Shown in pieces: positions 50,992-58,411 of a DNA stretch of 58,650 nt; the first letter of the stretch is position 1; every line of letters begins with the position of its first letter. The notes under the pieces are model-generated. The model was not told where the DNA came from. It did not search any database and saw only the letters and a list, made by a program, of their open reading frames with translations. Source of the stretch: an uncultured Bacteroidales bacterium (lineage in GTDB: Bacteria; Bacteroidota; Bacteroidia; Bacteroidales; Muribaculaceae); the NCBI GenBank assembly GCA_902760865.1, contig CACWID010000018.1, positions 1-58,650 of the forward strand. Reading direction: 5' to 3'. Made by a program: the position numbers and the translations under genes.

Positions 50992-51375
50992 ATGCACTAT
51001 TTGCAACAATTCTACACCATCGGACTACTCATTGTTTCTAACATCTTCATGACCTTTGCCTGGTATGGTCATCTGAAGCTGCAGCAGATCAAGGTCTTCA
51101 CCGACAGCACCCCGCTCTATGTCATCATCCTGCTGTCATGGCTGCTGGCCCTCCCGGAGTACTCCTGCCAGGTGCCCGCCAACCGCATCGGCTTTGACGG
51201 CAACGGAGGCCCGTTCAGCATCATGCAGCTAAAAGTGATCCAGGAGGTCATCTCGCTGACGGTGTTCACGGTGTTTGTCACAATGTTCTTCAACGGCGAG
51301 ACTCTGCGCTGGAACCACCTGGCTGCCTTCATCTGCCTGGTGATGGCCGTGTTCTTTGTCTTCCACAAGTGGTGA
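50992..51375 (+). CDS. DMT-family membrane protein, DUF486 (127 aa)
   Basis: Four membrane helices: FYTIGLLIVSNIFMTFAWY, LYVIILLSWLLALPEYSCQV, a third around VISLTVFTVFVTMFF, and a C-terminal AAFICLVMAVFFVF. The FAWYGHLK and PANRIGFDGNGGPFS motifs are those of DUF486, a small relative of drug/metabolite transporters with unknown substrate. It lies 33 nt after the GH3 gene and may be the last gene of that operon. Confidence 0.9.
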   Translation: MHYLQQFYTIGLLIVSNIFMTFAWYGHLKLQQIKVFTDSTPLYVIILLSWLLALPEYSCQVPANRIGFDGNGGPFSIMQLKVIQEVISLTVFTVFVTMFFNGETLRWNHLAAFICLVMAVFFVFHKW

Positions 51376-51381
51376 CCCTTA

Positions 51382-51447
51382 GCGACAGAAAAAACAAAAG
51401 TCCCGAGACATTTGACTGTCTGTCGGGACCTATATGTCCTGTGTCGC
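51382..51447 (+). other. Nested stem-loop in the 3' region of the DUF486 gene
   Basis: Inner stem GTCCCGA (51400-51406) with TCGGGAC (51423-51429) and a further GACA/TGTC pairing; outer stem GCGACA (51382-51387) with TGTCGC (51442-51447). On the plus strand it lacks a T-run directly after the stem, so it may be a structured 3' end or a factor-dependent terminator. Confidence 0.5.
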
Positions 51448-51777
51448 GTGATGCTTCGTCAGCAGTTTGACACAATGTTGAAGTGTTTTATTATTAAGAA
51501 AAAGTCAGTTTTATTCGTTTGAAGCTTACATTACTTCATCGAAGTCGATATATTGACTAAATAAATGGGTAAAAGTTTAATGGGATTGTAATATTTAACA
51601 CTCATTAACAAAACACCCCCATTTTTGTGGTACTGCAACTACAGGAATCAGGCAATGATACAAGAAAATATCCCCATTAATGGGGATATAATGATAAACT
51701 ATACCTATATAATAGGGATTGCAGTGGTGGCCGAAGGTAAGTAATTTTACAACCGAAAAATCAGATACAGACACGAA
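51448..51777. other. Upstream region of feoAB
   Basis: About 330 nt without a gene, AT-rich. It contains a perfect 22-bp palindrome at 51668-51689 (listed separately) and, on both sides of it, AATGATA words that resemble half Fur boxes. A TATATAAT string near 51706-51713 could be a -10-like element, but no TANNTTTG is seen. Confidence 0.5.
51668..51689. promoter_or_regulatory. Perfect 22-bp palindrome upstream of feoAB, putative operator
   Basis: Two ATATCCCCATT/AATGGGGATAT arms meet without a spacer. Centre is about 100 nt before the feoAB start. There is no T-run, so it is not a typical terminator; dimer-binding site is the best guess. Confidence 0.6.
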
Positions 51778-54168
51778 ATGAACAACAATACAGAAAATAA
51801 AGAGCAAAATCACTCACGGATGAAGACCCGTCTGCTCGACAATGAGCCCATCGGACAGACCGTACAAGTGGTACGGGTGATGGGTGATGGCGCATTCCGG
51901 CAGCGACTGCTGGAGATGGGATTCGTGCGCGGCGCGCGTGTGACCGTGCTCAAGAATGCTCCCCTGCAGGATCCTGTTGAATATATGATATTGGGCTCAC
52001 ACATCTCGCTGAGGCACAGCGAGGCTGCCCAGATTGAAGTGACTGACCAGACCGCAGAGTTCTGTGATCTGGAAGATGCCTATAACGGCATCGTCGAGAC
52101 CGAGGTGTCAGCGATGGATCCCATGGCCGACAACGTACTGCGGGTGGTCCTCGTGGGCAATCCCAACTGCGGCAAGACTTCGCTGTTCAACAACGCCACC
52201 GGTGCCCGCGAGAAGGTAGGCAACTATGGCGGCGTGACCGTCGACAGCAAGGAGGGATGGTTCACCGTCGATGGCCACAAGGTACAACTCGTTGACCTGC
52301 CGGGAACCTATTCGCTCACTGAATATTCTCCCGAAGAGATGTATGTTCGCACCTACATCCGCGACAACCATCCAGATGCCATCCTCAACATCGTTGACGC
52401 CGGCAACCTGGAGCGCAACCTGTATCTGACCACGCAGCTGATGGACATGAACATCCCGATGGTCGTTGCCATGAACATGTGGGACGAGCTGGAAAAGAGC
52501 GGCGACAAACTCGACATCGAGATGATGAGCCGCCTGCTGGGTGCGCGCATGATCCCCTTGACAGCCTATAACGGCAACGGCGTGAGTGAGGTATTGCGCG
52601 CCACCATGGACACCATCAGCGAGAGTGAGCAGGAGACGATGCACCATAACGTGAATTACGGCACGCTCATCGAGGACTGCCTGAAACAACTGGGTGCCAT
52701 GTGCCCCACCCTGGACCGCTACACGGTGCTCAAGGTGATCGAGAATGACCAGCATGCCCTCAAACTCATCGATGCCCAGGACAATGCCGAAGAGGTGAAG
52801 AAAACAGCCGCCGAGATGCGCCAGACCATCGAGCGTGACTACAACAGCGACATCGTGAGCATCATCAGCGACCTGAAGTACGGCTTCGTCCGTGGTGCGC
52901 TGGCCGAGGCCCTTACCCCGAACCCCAATCGAGAGAGCGACGAGACCAAGCCCGGATATTCGCTGGACCGACTGCTGACCAACCGTTGGTTGGCATTGCC
53001 GTGCCTGCTGGTGCTGATGTGGCTGATGTTTGAAGCGACATTCACCCTTGGAGCTTACCCCCAGGAATGGATTGAGAGCGGCATCGAGTGGATTGGCAAT
53101 TGGATTGGCAACGCGATGCCAGACGGCATCCTGCGTGACCTGATTGTTGACGGTATCATCGGCGGCGTGGGCGGCGTGCTCGTGTTCCTGCCCCAGATTC
53201 TGATTCTGTTCTTCTTCATTTCGATACTCGAGGACAGTGGCTACATGGCGCGTGCCGCATTTATCGTGGACCGCATCATGCACCGCGTGGGGCTTCACGG
53301 CAAATCGTTCATCCCTTACCTGATCGGCTTCGGCTGCGGTGTACCGGCCATCATGGCCACCCGCACGCTCGAGAACCGGCGCGACCGTCTGGTCACCATC
53401 CTCACCGTGCCGTTCATGTCATGCTCGGCACGCCTTCCGGCCTACCTGCTGCTGGTGGCAGCCTTCTTCACTGCTAATCAGGGACTGATTCTGATGAGCA
53501 TCTACCTGATAGGCATTCTGGTAGCGGCACTGACAGCCATCCTGATGAGCAAGACCTTCCTCAAGCACGACAAGACACAGTTTGTGATGGAATTGCCTCC
53601 CTACCGCAAGCCCACGGCACGCAACGCCACCATCCACATGTGGAGCAAGGGAAAGCAGTACCTGCAGAAGATGGCCACCATCATCCTGGCAGCCTCGATC
53701 ATCGTGTGGGCTCTGGGCTACTTCCCGCGCCACGAGGGTCAGACACCGCAAGAACAAATCGAGAATTCCTACATGGGCCAGATGGGCAAGGCAATCGAGC
53801 CGCTGGTAGAGCCGCTGGGCTTCAACTGGCAAATGGGCGTCAGCGTGCTGACGGGTGCCGCAGCCAAGGAGATTGTCGTCTCGACGATGGGCGTACTCTA
53901 CACCGGCGAATCGGATGCCACCGAGGAGTCAACGTCACTGAAACAGAAGCTGCAGACGGCCACCTACAGTAACGGCGAACCCGTGTTTGACCCCATTGTG
54001 GCCTACTCGTTCATGCTGTTTATCCTGCTCTACTTCCCGTGTATAGCAGCACTGGTAGCCATCAAGCGTGAAGCGGGGACAAAGTGGATGATATTTGAGA
54101 TATTCTATACCACGGGCGTGGCGTGGCTCGTCTCGTTTATCTTCTATCAAGTAGCAAGGATGCTTTAA
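51778..54168 (+). CDS. feoB: FeoA-FeoB fusion, ferrous iron transporter (796 aa)
   Basis: Residues about 15-90 are a FeoA-type SH3 domain (LLEMGFVRGARVTVLKNAP). The FeoB G domain follows from about 120: G1 GNPNCGKTSLFN, G3 DLPGTYSL, G4 area MNMWDE. Two Gate regions and about 8-9 membrane helices fill the C-terminal half, with the conserved GFGCGVPAIMATRT and CSARLPAYLL segments. It imports Fe(II) across the inner membrane. The fused FeoA-FeoB form is common in Bacteroidota. A small Cys-rich partner gene follows 22 nt downstream, and a symmetric operator-like site lies upstream. Confidence 0.96.
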   Translation: MNNNTENKEQNHSRMKTRLLDNEPIGQTVQVVRVMGDGAFRQRLLEMGFVRGARVTVLKNAPLQDPVEYMILGSHISLRHSEAAQIEVTDQTAEFCDLEDAYNGIVETEVSAMDPMADNVLRVVLVGNPNCGKTSLFNNATGAREKVGNYGGVTVDSKEGWFTVDGHKVQLVDLPGTYSLTEYSPEEMYVRTYIRDNHPDAILNIVDAGNLERNLYLTTQLMDMNIPMVVAMNMWDELEKSGDKLDIEMMSRLLGARMIPLTAYNGNGVSEVLRATMDTISESEQETMHHNVNYGTLIEDCLKQLGAMCPTLDRYTVLKVIENDQHALKLIDAQDNAEEVKKTAAEMRQTIERDYNSDIVSIISDLKYGFVRGALAEALTPNPNRESDETKPGYSLDRLLTNRWLALPCLLVLMWLMFEATFTLGAYPQEWIESGIEWIGNWIGNAMPDGILRDLIVDGIIGGVGGVLVFLPQILILFFFISILEDSGYMARAAFIVDRIMHRVGLHGKSFIPYLIGFGCGVPAIMATRTLENRRDRLVTILTVPFMSCSARLPAYLLLVAAFFTANQGLILMSIYLIGILVAALTAILMSKTFLKHDKTQFVMELPPYRKPTARNATIHMWSKGKQYLQKMATIILAASIIVWALGYFPRHEGQTPQEQIENSYMGQMGKAIEPLVEPLGFNWQMGVSVLTGAAAKEIVVSTMGVLYTGESDATEESTSLKQKLQTATYSNGEPVFDPIVAYSFMLFILLYFPCIAALVAIKREAGTKWMIFEIFYTTGVAWLVSFIFYQVARML

Positions 54169-54190
54169 GTTTCAAATATGTATCACAGAT

Positions 54191-54352
54191 ATGGACAAAG
54201 GGACAATCATTGAAACGATAATAGTGTTCGCCATTGTGGCGGTGGCACTGGTGTATGTGCTGCGACGTGTCATCAAGACCACGCGCGGCCATGGCGACTG
54301 CGGTTGCGGCGGTGGCAAGAACTGCAAGCACAAGAAACCCAAAGGATACTAA
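54191..54352 (+). CDS. FeoB-associated Cys-rich membrane protein (53 aa)
   Basis: The ATG at 54191 opens a 53-residue protein: one membrane helix (IIVFAIVAVALVYVL), then a basic stretch (RRVIKTTRGHG) and a Cys/Gly/Lys tail with DCGCGGGKNC. Membrane helix plus CxC and a third Cys, directly behind feoB, is the pattern of the small Feo partner proteins of Bacteroidota and Firmicutes, thought to play the FeoC-like or metal-handling role. It is certainly in the feo operon by position. Confidence 0.85.
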   Translation: MDKGTIIETIIVFAIVAVALVYVLRRVIKTTRGHGDCGCGGGKNCKHKKPKGY

Positions 54353-54445
54353 AGAAACGTACGGTTGATTAACCAATAGCCTTAGGCTAAACACTCATTT
54401 TCTCTTATGCCACGGTGAGATCGACGAAAATAAAGTGCTGATACT

Positions 54446-54568
54446 CAATTCCTCCCCTAAGATAGGGGAGGTGGCGCGTAGCGCCGGAGGAGTATGATTC
54501 ACTCTCAAAGCAATTTCTCTTAGGGCTTCAACGCCCCCCTGCCCCCTCTAATCTTAGAGGGGGAGTTG
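54446..54568. mobile_element. MITE- or REP-like element with imperfect terminal inverted repeats
   Basis: The left end (CAATTCCTCCCCTAAGATAG) and the reverse complement of the right end (CAACTCCCCCTCTAAGATTA) align along about 35 nt with a few mismatches. Each end is itself a hairpin (CTCCCCT/AGGGGAG; CCCCCTCTAA/TTAGAGGGGG). Similar C-rich/G-rich palindromes are scattered in Bacteroidota genomes. No coding capacity. Confidence 0.55.
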
Positions 54569-54633
54569 ATAACGCACTGATTGACAATCAATAATATCTC
54601 AAACTCACGTTAGGTTACGGTGATTTAATGTTT

Positions 54634-54691
54634 AACGCTGATTACGTTGATTATTAAAAATAAATTCGTGTAAATTCGCGTAATCAGCGTT
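54634..54691. repeat. Inverted repeat before the end of radA
   Basis: Arms AACGCTGATTACG (54634-54646) and CGTAATCAGCGTT (54679-54691) are perfect over 13 bp. The loop and flank repeat the words TTCGTGTAAATTCGCGTAA and ACGCGTAATTCG. Confidence 0.7.
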
Positions 54692-54752
54692 TAAAAATCA
54701 AACGCGGATGCCTAATTAGTCAAATACGCGTAATTCGTAGTTTAATAAAGAT

Positions 54753-56138
54753 TTATCCGAAGAGGAAGCGGAAGGCGTCCTCGACACGGGCGACCTCGAC
54801 GACCTTGATGGTCCAGCCATCGCGCTTGGCGCCCTTGAGGTTGTTCTTGGGGATGATGATGGTCTCAAATCCCAGTTTTTGGGCCTCTACCACGCGTTGT
54901 TCACAGTGGGTAATCTGACGAATCTCGCCAGAAAGCCCCACCTCCCCGGCGAAGCATACATTGTGATTGATCGTCATATCGACGTTTGACGACAGGATGG
55001 CACTGATAACGGCAAGATCCAGCGCAGGGTCATTGACCTTGATGCCACCCACGATGTTGAGAAACACATCCTTCTGCGCCAGCTTGAAGCCCAAGCGCTT
55101 TTCCAGCACAGCCAGCAACATGTTCATGCGTCGCTGGTCAAATCCCGTGACCGACCGCTGTGCCGTGCCATAGGCAGCAGTGCTTACCAGTGCCTGCACC
55201 TCAATGAGGAAGGGGCGCATGCCGTCCATGGTTACACCAATGGCGGTGCCTGACAAATCGCCGTCACGGTCACTCAGCAGCAATTCACTGGGATTGGTCA
55301 CCTCGCGCAGGCCATCCTCCTTCATCTCATAGATGCCGATTTCATTGGTATTGCCGAAACGGTTTTTAATCGGCCGCAGGATGCGGTACAAGTAATTGCG
55401 GTCACCCTCAAACTGGATGACGGCATCGACGATGTGCTCCAGCACCTTGGGGCCGGCAATGCTACCCTCCTTGTTAATGTGACCGATGAGGATGACAGGG
55501 GTATAGGTCTCCTTGGCATAGCGCTGAAAAGCAGCGGCACACTCGCGGACCTGTGTCACGCTGCCCGGAGCACTCTCCAGCTGTTCGCTGGCGATGGTCT
55601 GGATGGAGTCAACGATGATCAGTCCCGGCTGGAAGGCACGGACGCTGCTGAAGATATTGTCCAGCGAGGTCTCACACAGCAGGTAACACTCGCAGTCCAT
55701 CCTGCCGCCGGCAATGCGGTCGGCACGCATACGCAGCTGCTGCGGACTCTCCTCGCCACTGACATACAACACGCGGCGCGAGCGAATGCGTAACACGTTC
55801 TGCAGCACCAGCGTCGATTTGCCGATACCCGGCTCGCCACCCAGCAACACGATGCTGCCCGGTACGAGTCCGCCTCCCAGCACACGGTTCAACTCACCGC
55901 TAGGCAGATTGATGCGCGGCTGGTCCTCGGCACGAATTTCTGAAATCTTGACTGGCTCAGCAGCCTTGTGGGCACCGTCTCCGGCACCAGTATAGCGGAC
56001 AGAGGCGGACTTGGGGGCCTTAGGCTCCTCGATATAGGTGTTCCACTCTCCGCATGCCGGGCACTTGCCTAACCACTTGGGGGACTCGTTGCCACAATTC
56101 TTACAGAAGAAAGTGGTCTTGACTTGCTGCTTGGCCAT
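54753..56138 (-). CDS. radA: DNA repair protein RadA/Sms (461 aa)
   Basis: Zinc finger CKNCGNESPKWLGKCPAC at the N-terminus, RecA-like core with Walker A GGEPGIGKST, the KNRFG motif characteristic of RadA, and a C-terminal Lon-type domain (ALDLAVISAILSS, CFAGEVGLSGEIR). It is a branch-migration helicase acting in recombination intermediates. Last gene of the unit ADP-ribosylglycohydrolase, TrmH, radA; 33 nt separate it from the methyltransferase. Confidence 0.96.
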   Translation of the reverse strand: MAKQQVKTTFFCKNCGNESPKWLGKCPACGEWNTYIEEPKAPKSASVRYTGAGDGAHKAAEPVKISEIRAEDQPRINLPSGELNRVLGGGLVPGSIVLLGGEPGIGKSTLVLQNVLRIRSRRVLYVSGEESPQQLRMRADRIAGGRMDCECYLLCETSLDNIFSSVRAFQPGLIIVDSIQTIASEQLESAPGSVTQVRECAAAFQRYAKETYTPVILIGHINKEGSIAGPKVLEHIVDAVIQFEGDRNYLYRILRPIKNRFGNTNEIGIYEMKEDGLREVTNPSELLLSDRDGDLSGTAIGVTMDGMRPFLIEVQALVSTAAYGTAQRSVTGFDQRRMNMLLAVLEKRLGFKLAQKDVFLNIVGGIKVNDPALDLAVISAILSSNVDMTINHNVCFAGEVGLSGEIRQITHCEQRVVEAQKLGFETIIIPKNNLKGAKRDGWTIKVVEVARVEDAFRFLFG

Positions 56139-56171
56139 TGTTCAGAATGAAAAAAATGAATATAATTTGGG

Positions 56172-56921
56172 CTAACGCCTGAAGAATTCGCTGATGGTGA
56201 TAGCGGCGGCGACTCCCACATTGAGCGACTCGCTGCCGGCGGTCTTGGCTTTGGGAATCAGCAATCGGCTATCGACGTGCTTGGCCACCTTGGCACCGAT
56301 GCCCTGGCCCTCGTTGCCGAATACGACAAACCCGGTCTTGCCCAACTCGCTACGGTAGATGTCCTTGCCGTCAAGGAAAGTGCCGTAAACGGTCAGGTCG
56401 GGGTATTCCTCAAACAGCTCCTCAAGATCGCCATAATGTACCTTGACTCGGGCAATGGCCCCCATCGTAGCTTGAACCACCTTGTGGTTATAGACATCAA
56501 CGGTGGTCTTGCTGGCAAAAATGTCATGGATGCCGAACCAGTCGGCCAGGCGGATGATGGTTCCCAGATTGCCCGGGTCCTGTATGTTGTCCAGAACGAT
56601 ATTCAGGCCATTGGCGACTTGCTTGGCATCGATGGTGTCAACGGGTTTCTCATAGACGGCGATAACGTCGCTGGGGGTGTCAAACTGGGAAATGCGCGCC
56701 ATCTGCTGACCGTTGGCAAACACTATCTTGTCATAGTGCTCGGCGGTTCCGCATTGCTCATACCAGGAGCGCTTGGCGATGAGCCAACGGCAGTTGAAGT
56801 GCTGCCACGTGTCACGGACGCACTTGGTACCCTCGGCGACAAACAGTCCCTCATCGTCACGGTATTTCTTGGCAGCCAGGCTTTTCACCACCTTGAGGAT
56901 GCCGTTGTTCATGTCCATCAT
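56172..56921 (-). CDS. TrmH/SpoU-family RNA 2'-O-methyltransferase (249 aa)
   Basis: An N-terminal substrate-binding domain (KSLAAKKYRDDEGLFVAEG) precedes the SPOUT knot: LDNIQDPGNLGTIIRLADWF (motif 1), VVFGNEGQGIG (motif 2) and LLIPKAKTAGSESLNVGVAA (motif 3), which bind S-adenosylmethionine and contain the catalytic residues. It methylates ribose in rRNA or tRNA; the exact site is unknown (closest layout is RlmB-like proteins of Bacteroidota). It overlaps the upstream ADP-ribosylglycohydrolase gene by 4 nt. Confidence 0.93.
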   Translation of the reverse strand: MMDMNNGILKVVKSLAAKKYRDDEGLFVAEGTKCVRDTWQHFNCRWLIAKRSWYEQCGTAEHYDKIVFANGQQMARISQFDTPSDVIAVYEKPVDTIDAKQVANGLNIVLDNIQDPGNLGTIIRLADWFGIHDIFASKTTVDVYNHKVVQATMGAIARVKVHYGDLEELFEEYPDLTVYGTFLDGKDIYRSELGKTGFVVFGNEGQGIGAKVAKHVDSRLLIPKAKTAGSESLNVGVAAAITISEFFRR

Positions 56922-57730
56922 AATGCTAACTCGGCTTCGCGTTTGGCAACTAATTCATTAAAGCGCAACAGGGCGGCACAGAATTCATCACTCAACAACG
57001 AGATCACCCGCTGGGTAATGGCAGTGCTCACGTCCTTGGTGGCAGAAACGATGGAGCCGGCAATGGCAGCCAGCGTGTCGGCATCTCCGGCCAGCGTGAC
57101 AGCCAGGCGGACAACATCCTCATAGTCCTTTCCCTCAAGGAAGCAGATGATGGCCTCGGGGACAGTGCGCTGGCAAGTCTCGTCAAAGGTGAAGGTAGGA
57201 CGGATCGCCTCAAGTGTCCTGGAGAGGTCGTAGCCGAAGGTCTTCTCGATATAATCGCGGATTTCCCATTTGTTCTCGCCACGGCGCGCCATGAAGATGG
57301 CAGCGGCAGTAGCCTGGGCACCCTTGATGCCCTCAGGATGGTTATGGGTCACCTCGGCAGAAATCTTCGCCAACTCCAATGCCTCGTCAAGGCTCTTGGC
57401 ATAATAGCCAACGGGGCTCACACGCATCGCCGAGCCGTTACCGAAGGAGTTGTACGGCTGAGTGTCACCGCCAAGAATCCATCGGGCAAATCGGCCTCCA
57501 TATCCCCTGTCAGAATATCTCCTGCACATGTCGAGCATAATTTCCACCAGTTTCTCGGGCGAGTGGGTCTCGTCTTCAAGCAGCCACAAGGCATTGGCCA
57601 TGGTGAGCACCGTGTCGTCAGTAAAAGTGCTCTCGGGCGTGAACAGTTCAAAGGTATAGTCACGCGTTGGGTTAAACTCGTATGCCGACCCGATGACGTC
57701 GCCGGCAATGGCTCCAATAATTCCTTTCAT
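56918..57730 (-). CDS. ADP-ribosylglycohydrolase family protein (270 aa)
   Basis: The start at 57730 (MKGIIGAIAGDVIGSAYEF) is the family start; the longer open frame adds 31 odd residues over the promoter. Metal-binding motifs FTDDTVLT and AGDADTLAAIAGS are both intact. The region between (SFGNGSAMRVSPVG, THNHPEGIKGAQA) is typical of DraG-like hydrolases, which remove ADP-ribose from proteins or nucleic acids. First gene of the unit with TrmH and radA; a TAAATTTG element lies 30 nt upstream. The target is unknown. Confidence 0.93.
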   Translation of the reverse strand: MKGIIGAIAGDVIGSAYEFNPTRDYTFELFTPESTFTDDTVLTMANALWLLEDETHSPEKLVEIMLDMCRRYSDRGYGGRFARWILGGDTQPYNSFGNGSAMRVSPVGYYAKSLDEALELAKISAEVTHNHPEGIKGAQATAAAIFMARRGENKWEIRDYIEKTFGYDLSRTLEAIRPTFTFDETCQRTVPEAIICFLEGKDYEDVVRLAVTLAGDADTLAAIAGSIVSATKDVSTAITQRVISLLSDEFCAALLRFNELVAKREAELAL

Positions 57731-57759
57731 AATTATATATAATGTGTTTTTTGAGATGA

Positions 57760-57767
57760 CAAATTTA
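57760..57767 (-). promoter_or_regulatory. Putative -7 element (TAAATTTG) of the ADP-ribosylglycohydrolase operon
   Basis: TAAATTTG on the minus strand, 30 nt before the chosen start; supports the shorter protein. -33 is weak. Confidence 0.45.
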
Positions 57768-57810
57768 CAACTATTTCTCCAATCAGTGACATGCCTGAAG
57801 GCATTATTTT

Positions 57811-58101
57811 TCAAGAAGCCCAAGGAATCAGGTACTGCGCTCCCACTCTCGGGACACGCGAGACTGCTGGGCGGCGCATGGTAGCCAGGGCGGTGACGTC
57901 GCGCCAGCCGCGCGTGCAGTTGCGCACGGTCATCACGGCCATTCCGGCATAGTGTCCGGCAAGATTGAGCAAGGCCCGCTTCACCGCGTCGATACTGGTG
58001 AACTGCATGCCGTCAACGCTGGCGAGACGGCGACCATTACACTCGAGCGTGGCACAGATGTGGTCCCCGCAAGTGACGATGTTGGAAATGTTGGTGTTCA
58101 T
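57811..58101 (-). CDS. Small unknown protein (96 aa)
   Basis: The start at 58101 has a strong ribosome-binding site (AAAGGAGGAACG, 7 nt upstream), which decides against the longer open frame. The sequence begins MNTNISNIVTCGDHICATLE and includes FTSIDAVKRALLNLAG and a Trp-containing MTVRNCTRGW; the C-terminal third is Arg/Pro-rich. No signal peptide or membrane helix. I do not recognise the family. It has its own -7 element (58135-58142) and ends 81 nt before the ADP-ribosylglycohydrolase start. Confidence 0.7.
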   Translation of the reverse strand: MNTNISNIVTCGDHICATLECNGRRLASVDGMQFTSIDAVKRALLNLAGHYAGMAVMTVRNCTRGWRDVTALATMRRPAVSRVPRVGAQYLIPWAS

Positions 58102-58134
58102 AATCGTTCCTCCTTTGTTTTTTATTTTACACTG

Positions 58135-58142
58135 CAAAGGTA
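58135..58142 (-). promoter_or_regulatory. Putative -7 element (TACCTTTG) of the small unknown gene
   Basis: TACCTTTG on the minus strand, 34 nt before the start at 58101; a TTG occurs 16 nt further upstream, closer than usual. Confidence 0.45.
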
Positions 58143-58255
58143 GAACGGCCCAGTGCCACAATCAGGCACTACAATCCTAAAGAAGCATAAATTAACCAAA
58201 AACCTGTGACTATCCCTAAGAATACTTGACAGATTTGAGAGCGATTAACTAAGTT

Positions 58256-58360
58256 GGTTTACACTAATTTTATCGTTCGCCTAAACCGGGTTGACAGTTT
58301 GGCGGTTTTATCACTGAATGGGTTTACAGCTCTCGAGGTTTCCCTGATTGGGTTTACAGC
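58256..58360. repeat. Four GGTTTACAG-like motifs at about 32-nt spacing, IS end region
   Basis: GGTTTACAC (58256), GGTTGACAG (58289), GGTTTACAG (58321), GGTTTACAG (58351), spaced 33, 32 and 30 nt, directly downstream of the transposase stop. They are probably iterated transposase-binding sites; the outermost copy may mark the IS end. Confidence 0.6.
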
Positions 58361-58411
58361 GCAAAGGCTTCGTTTTTTTAGCTCAGATTGCGCCCCATGG
58401 CTAAGAAAACC

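Larger units (their letters stand above)
54353..54752. other. Non-coding gap holding two repeat structures
   Basis: About 400 nt between feo and the convergent radA gene. It carries a MITE-like element (54446-54568) and a separate inverted repeat (54634-54691); no gene was found. Confidence 0.6.

Noticed and set aside
51595-51813. 72-codon minus frame across the feoAB leader
   Set aside because: It overlaps the palindrome and the feoAB start, has no ribosome-binding site and low-complexity hydrophobic content; probably chance in AT-rich DNA.
58256-58360. CRISPR-like array, because of repeats spaced about 32 nt
   Set aside because: Repeats are only about 9 nt, variable and tied to the IS end; no cas genes.
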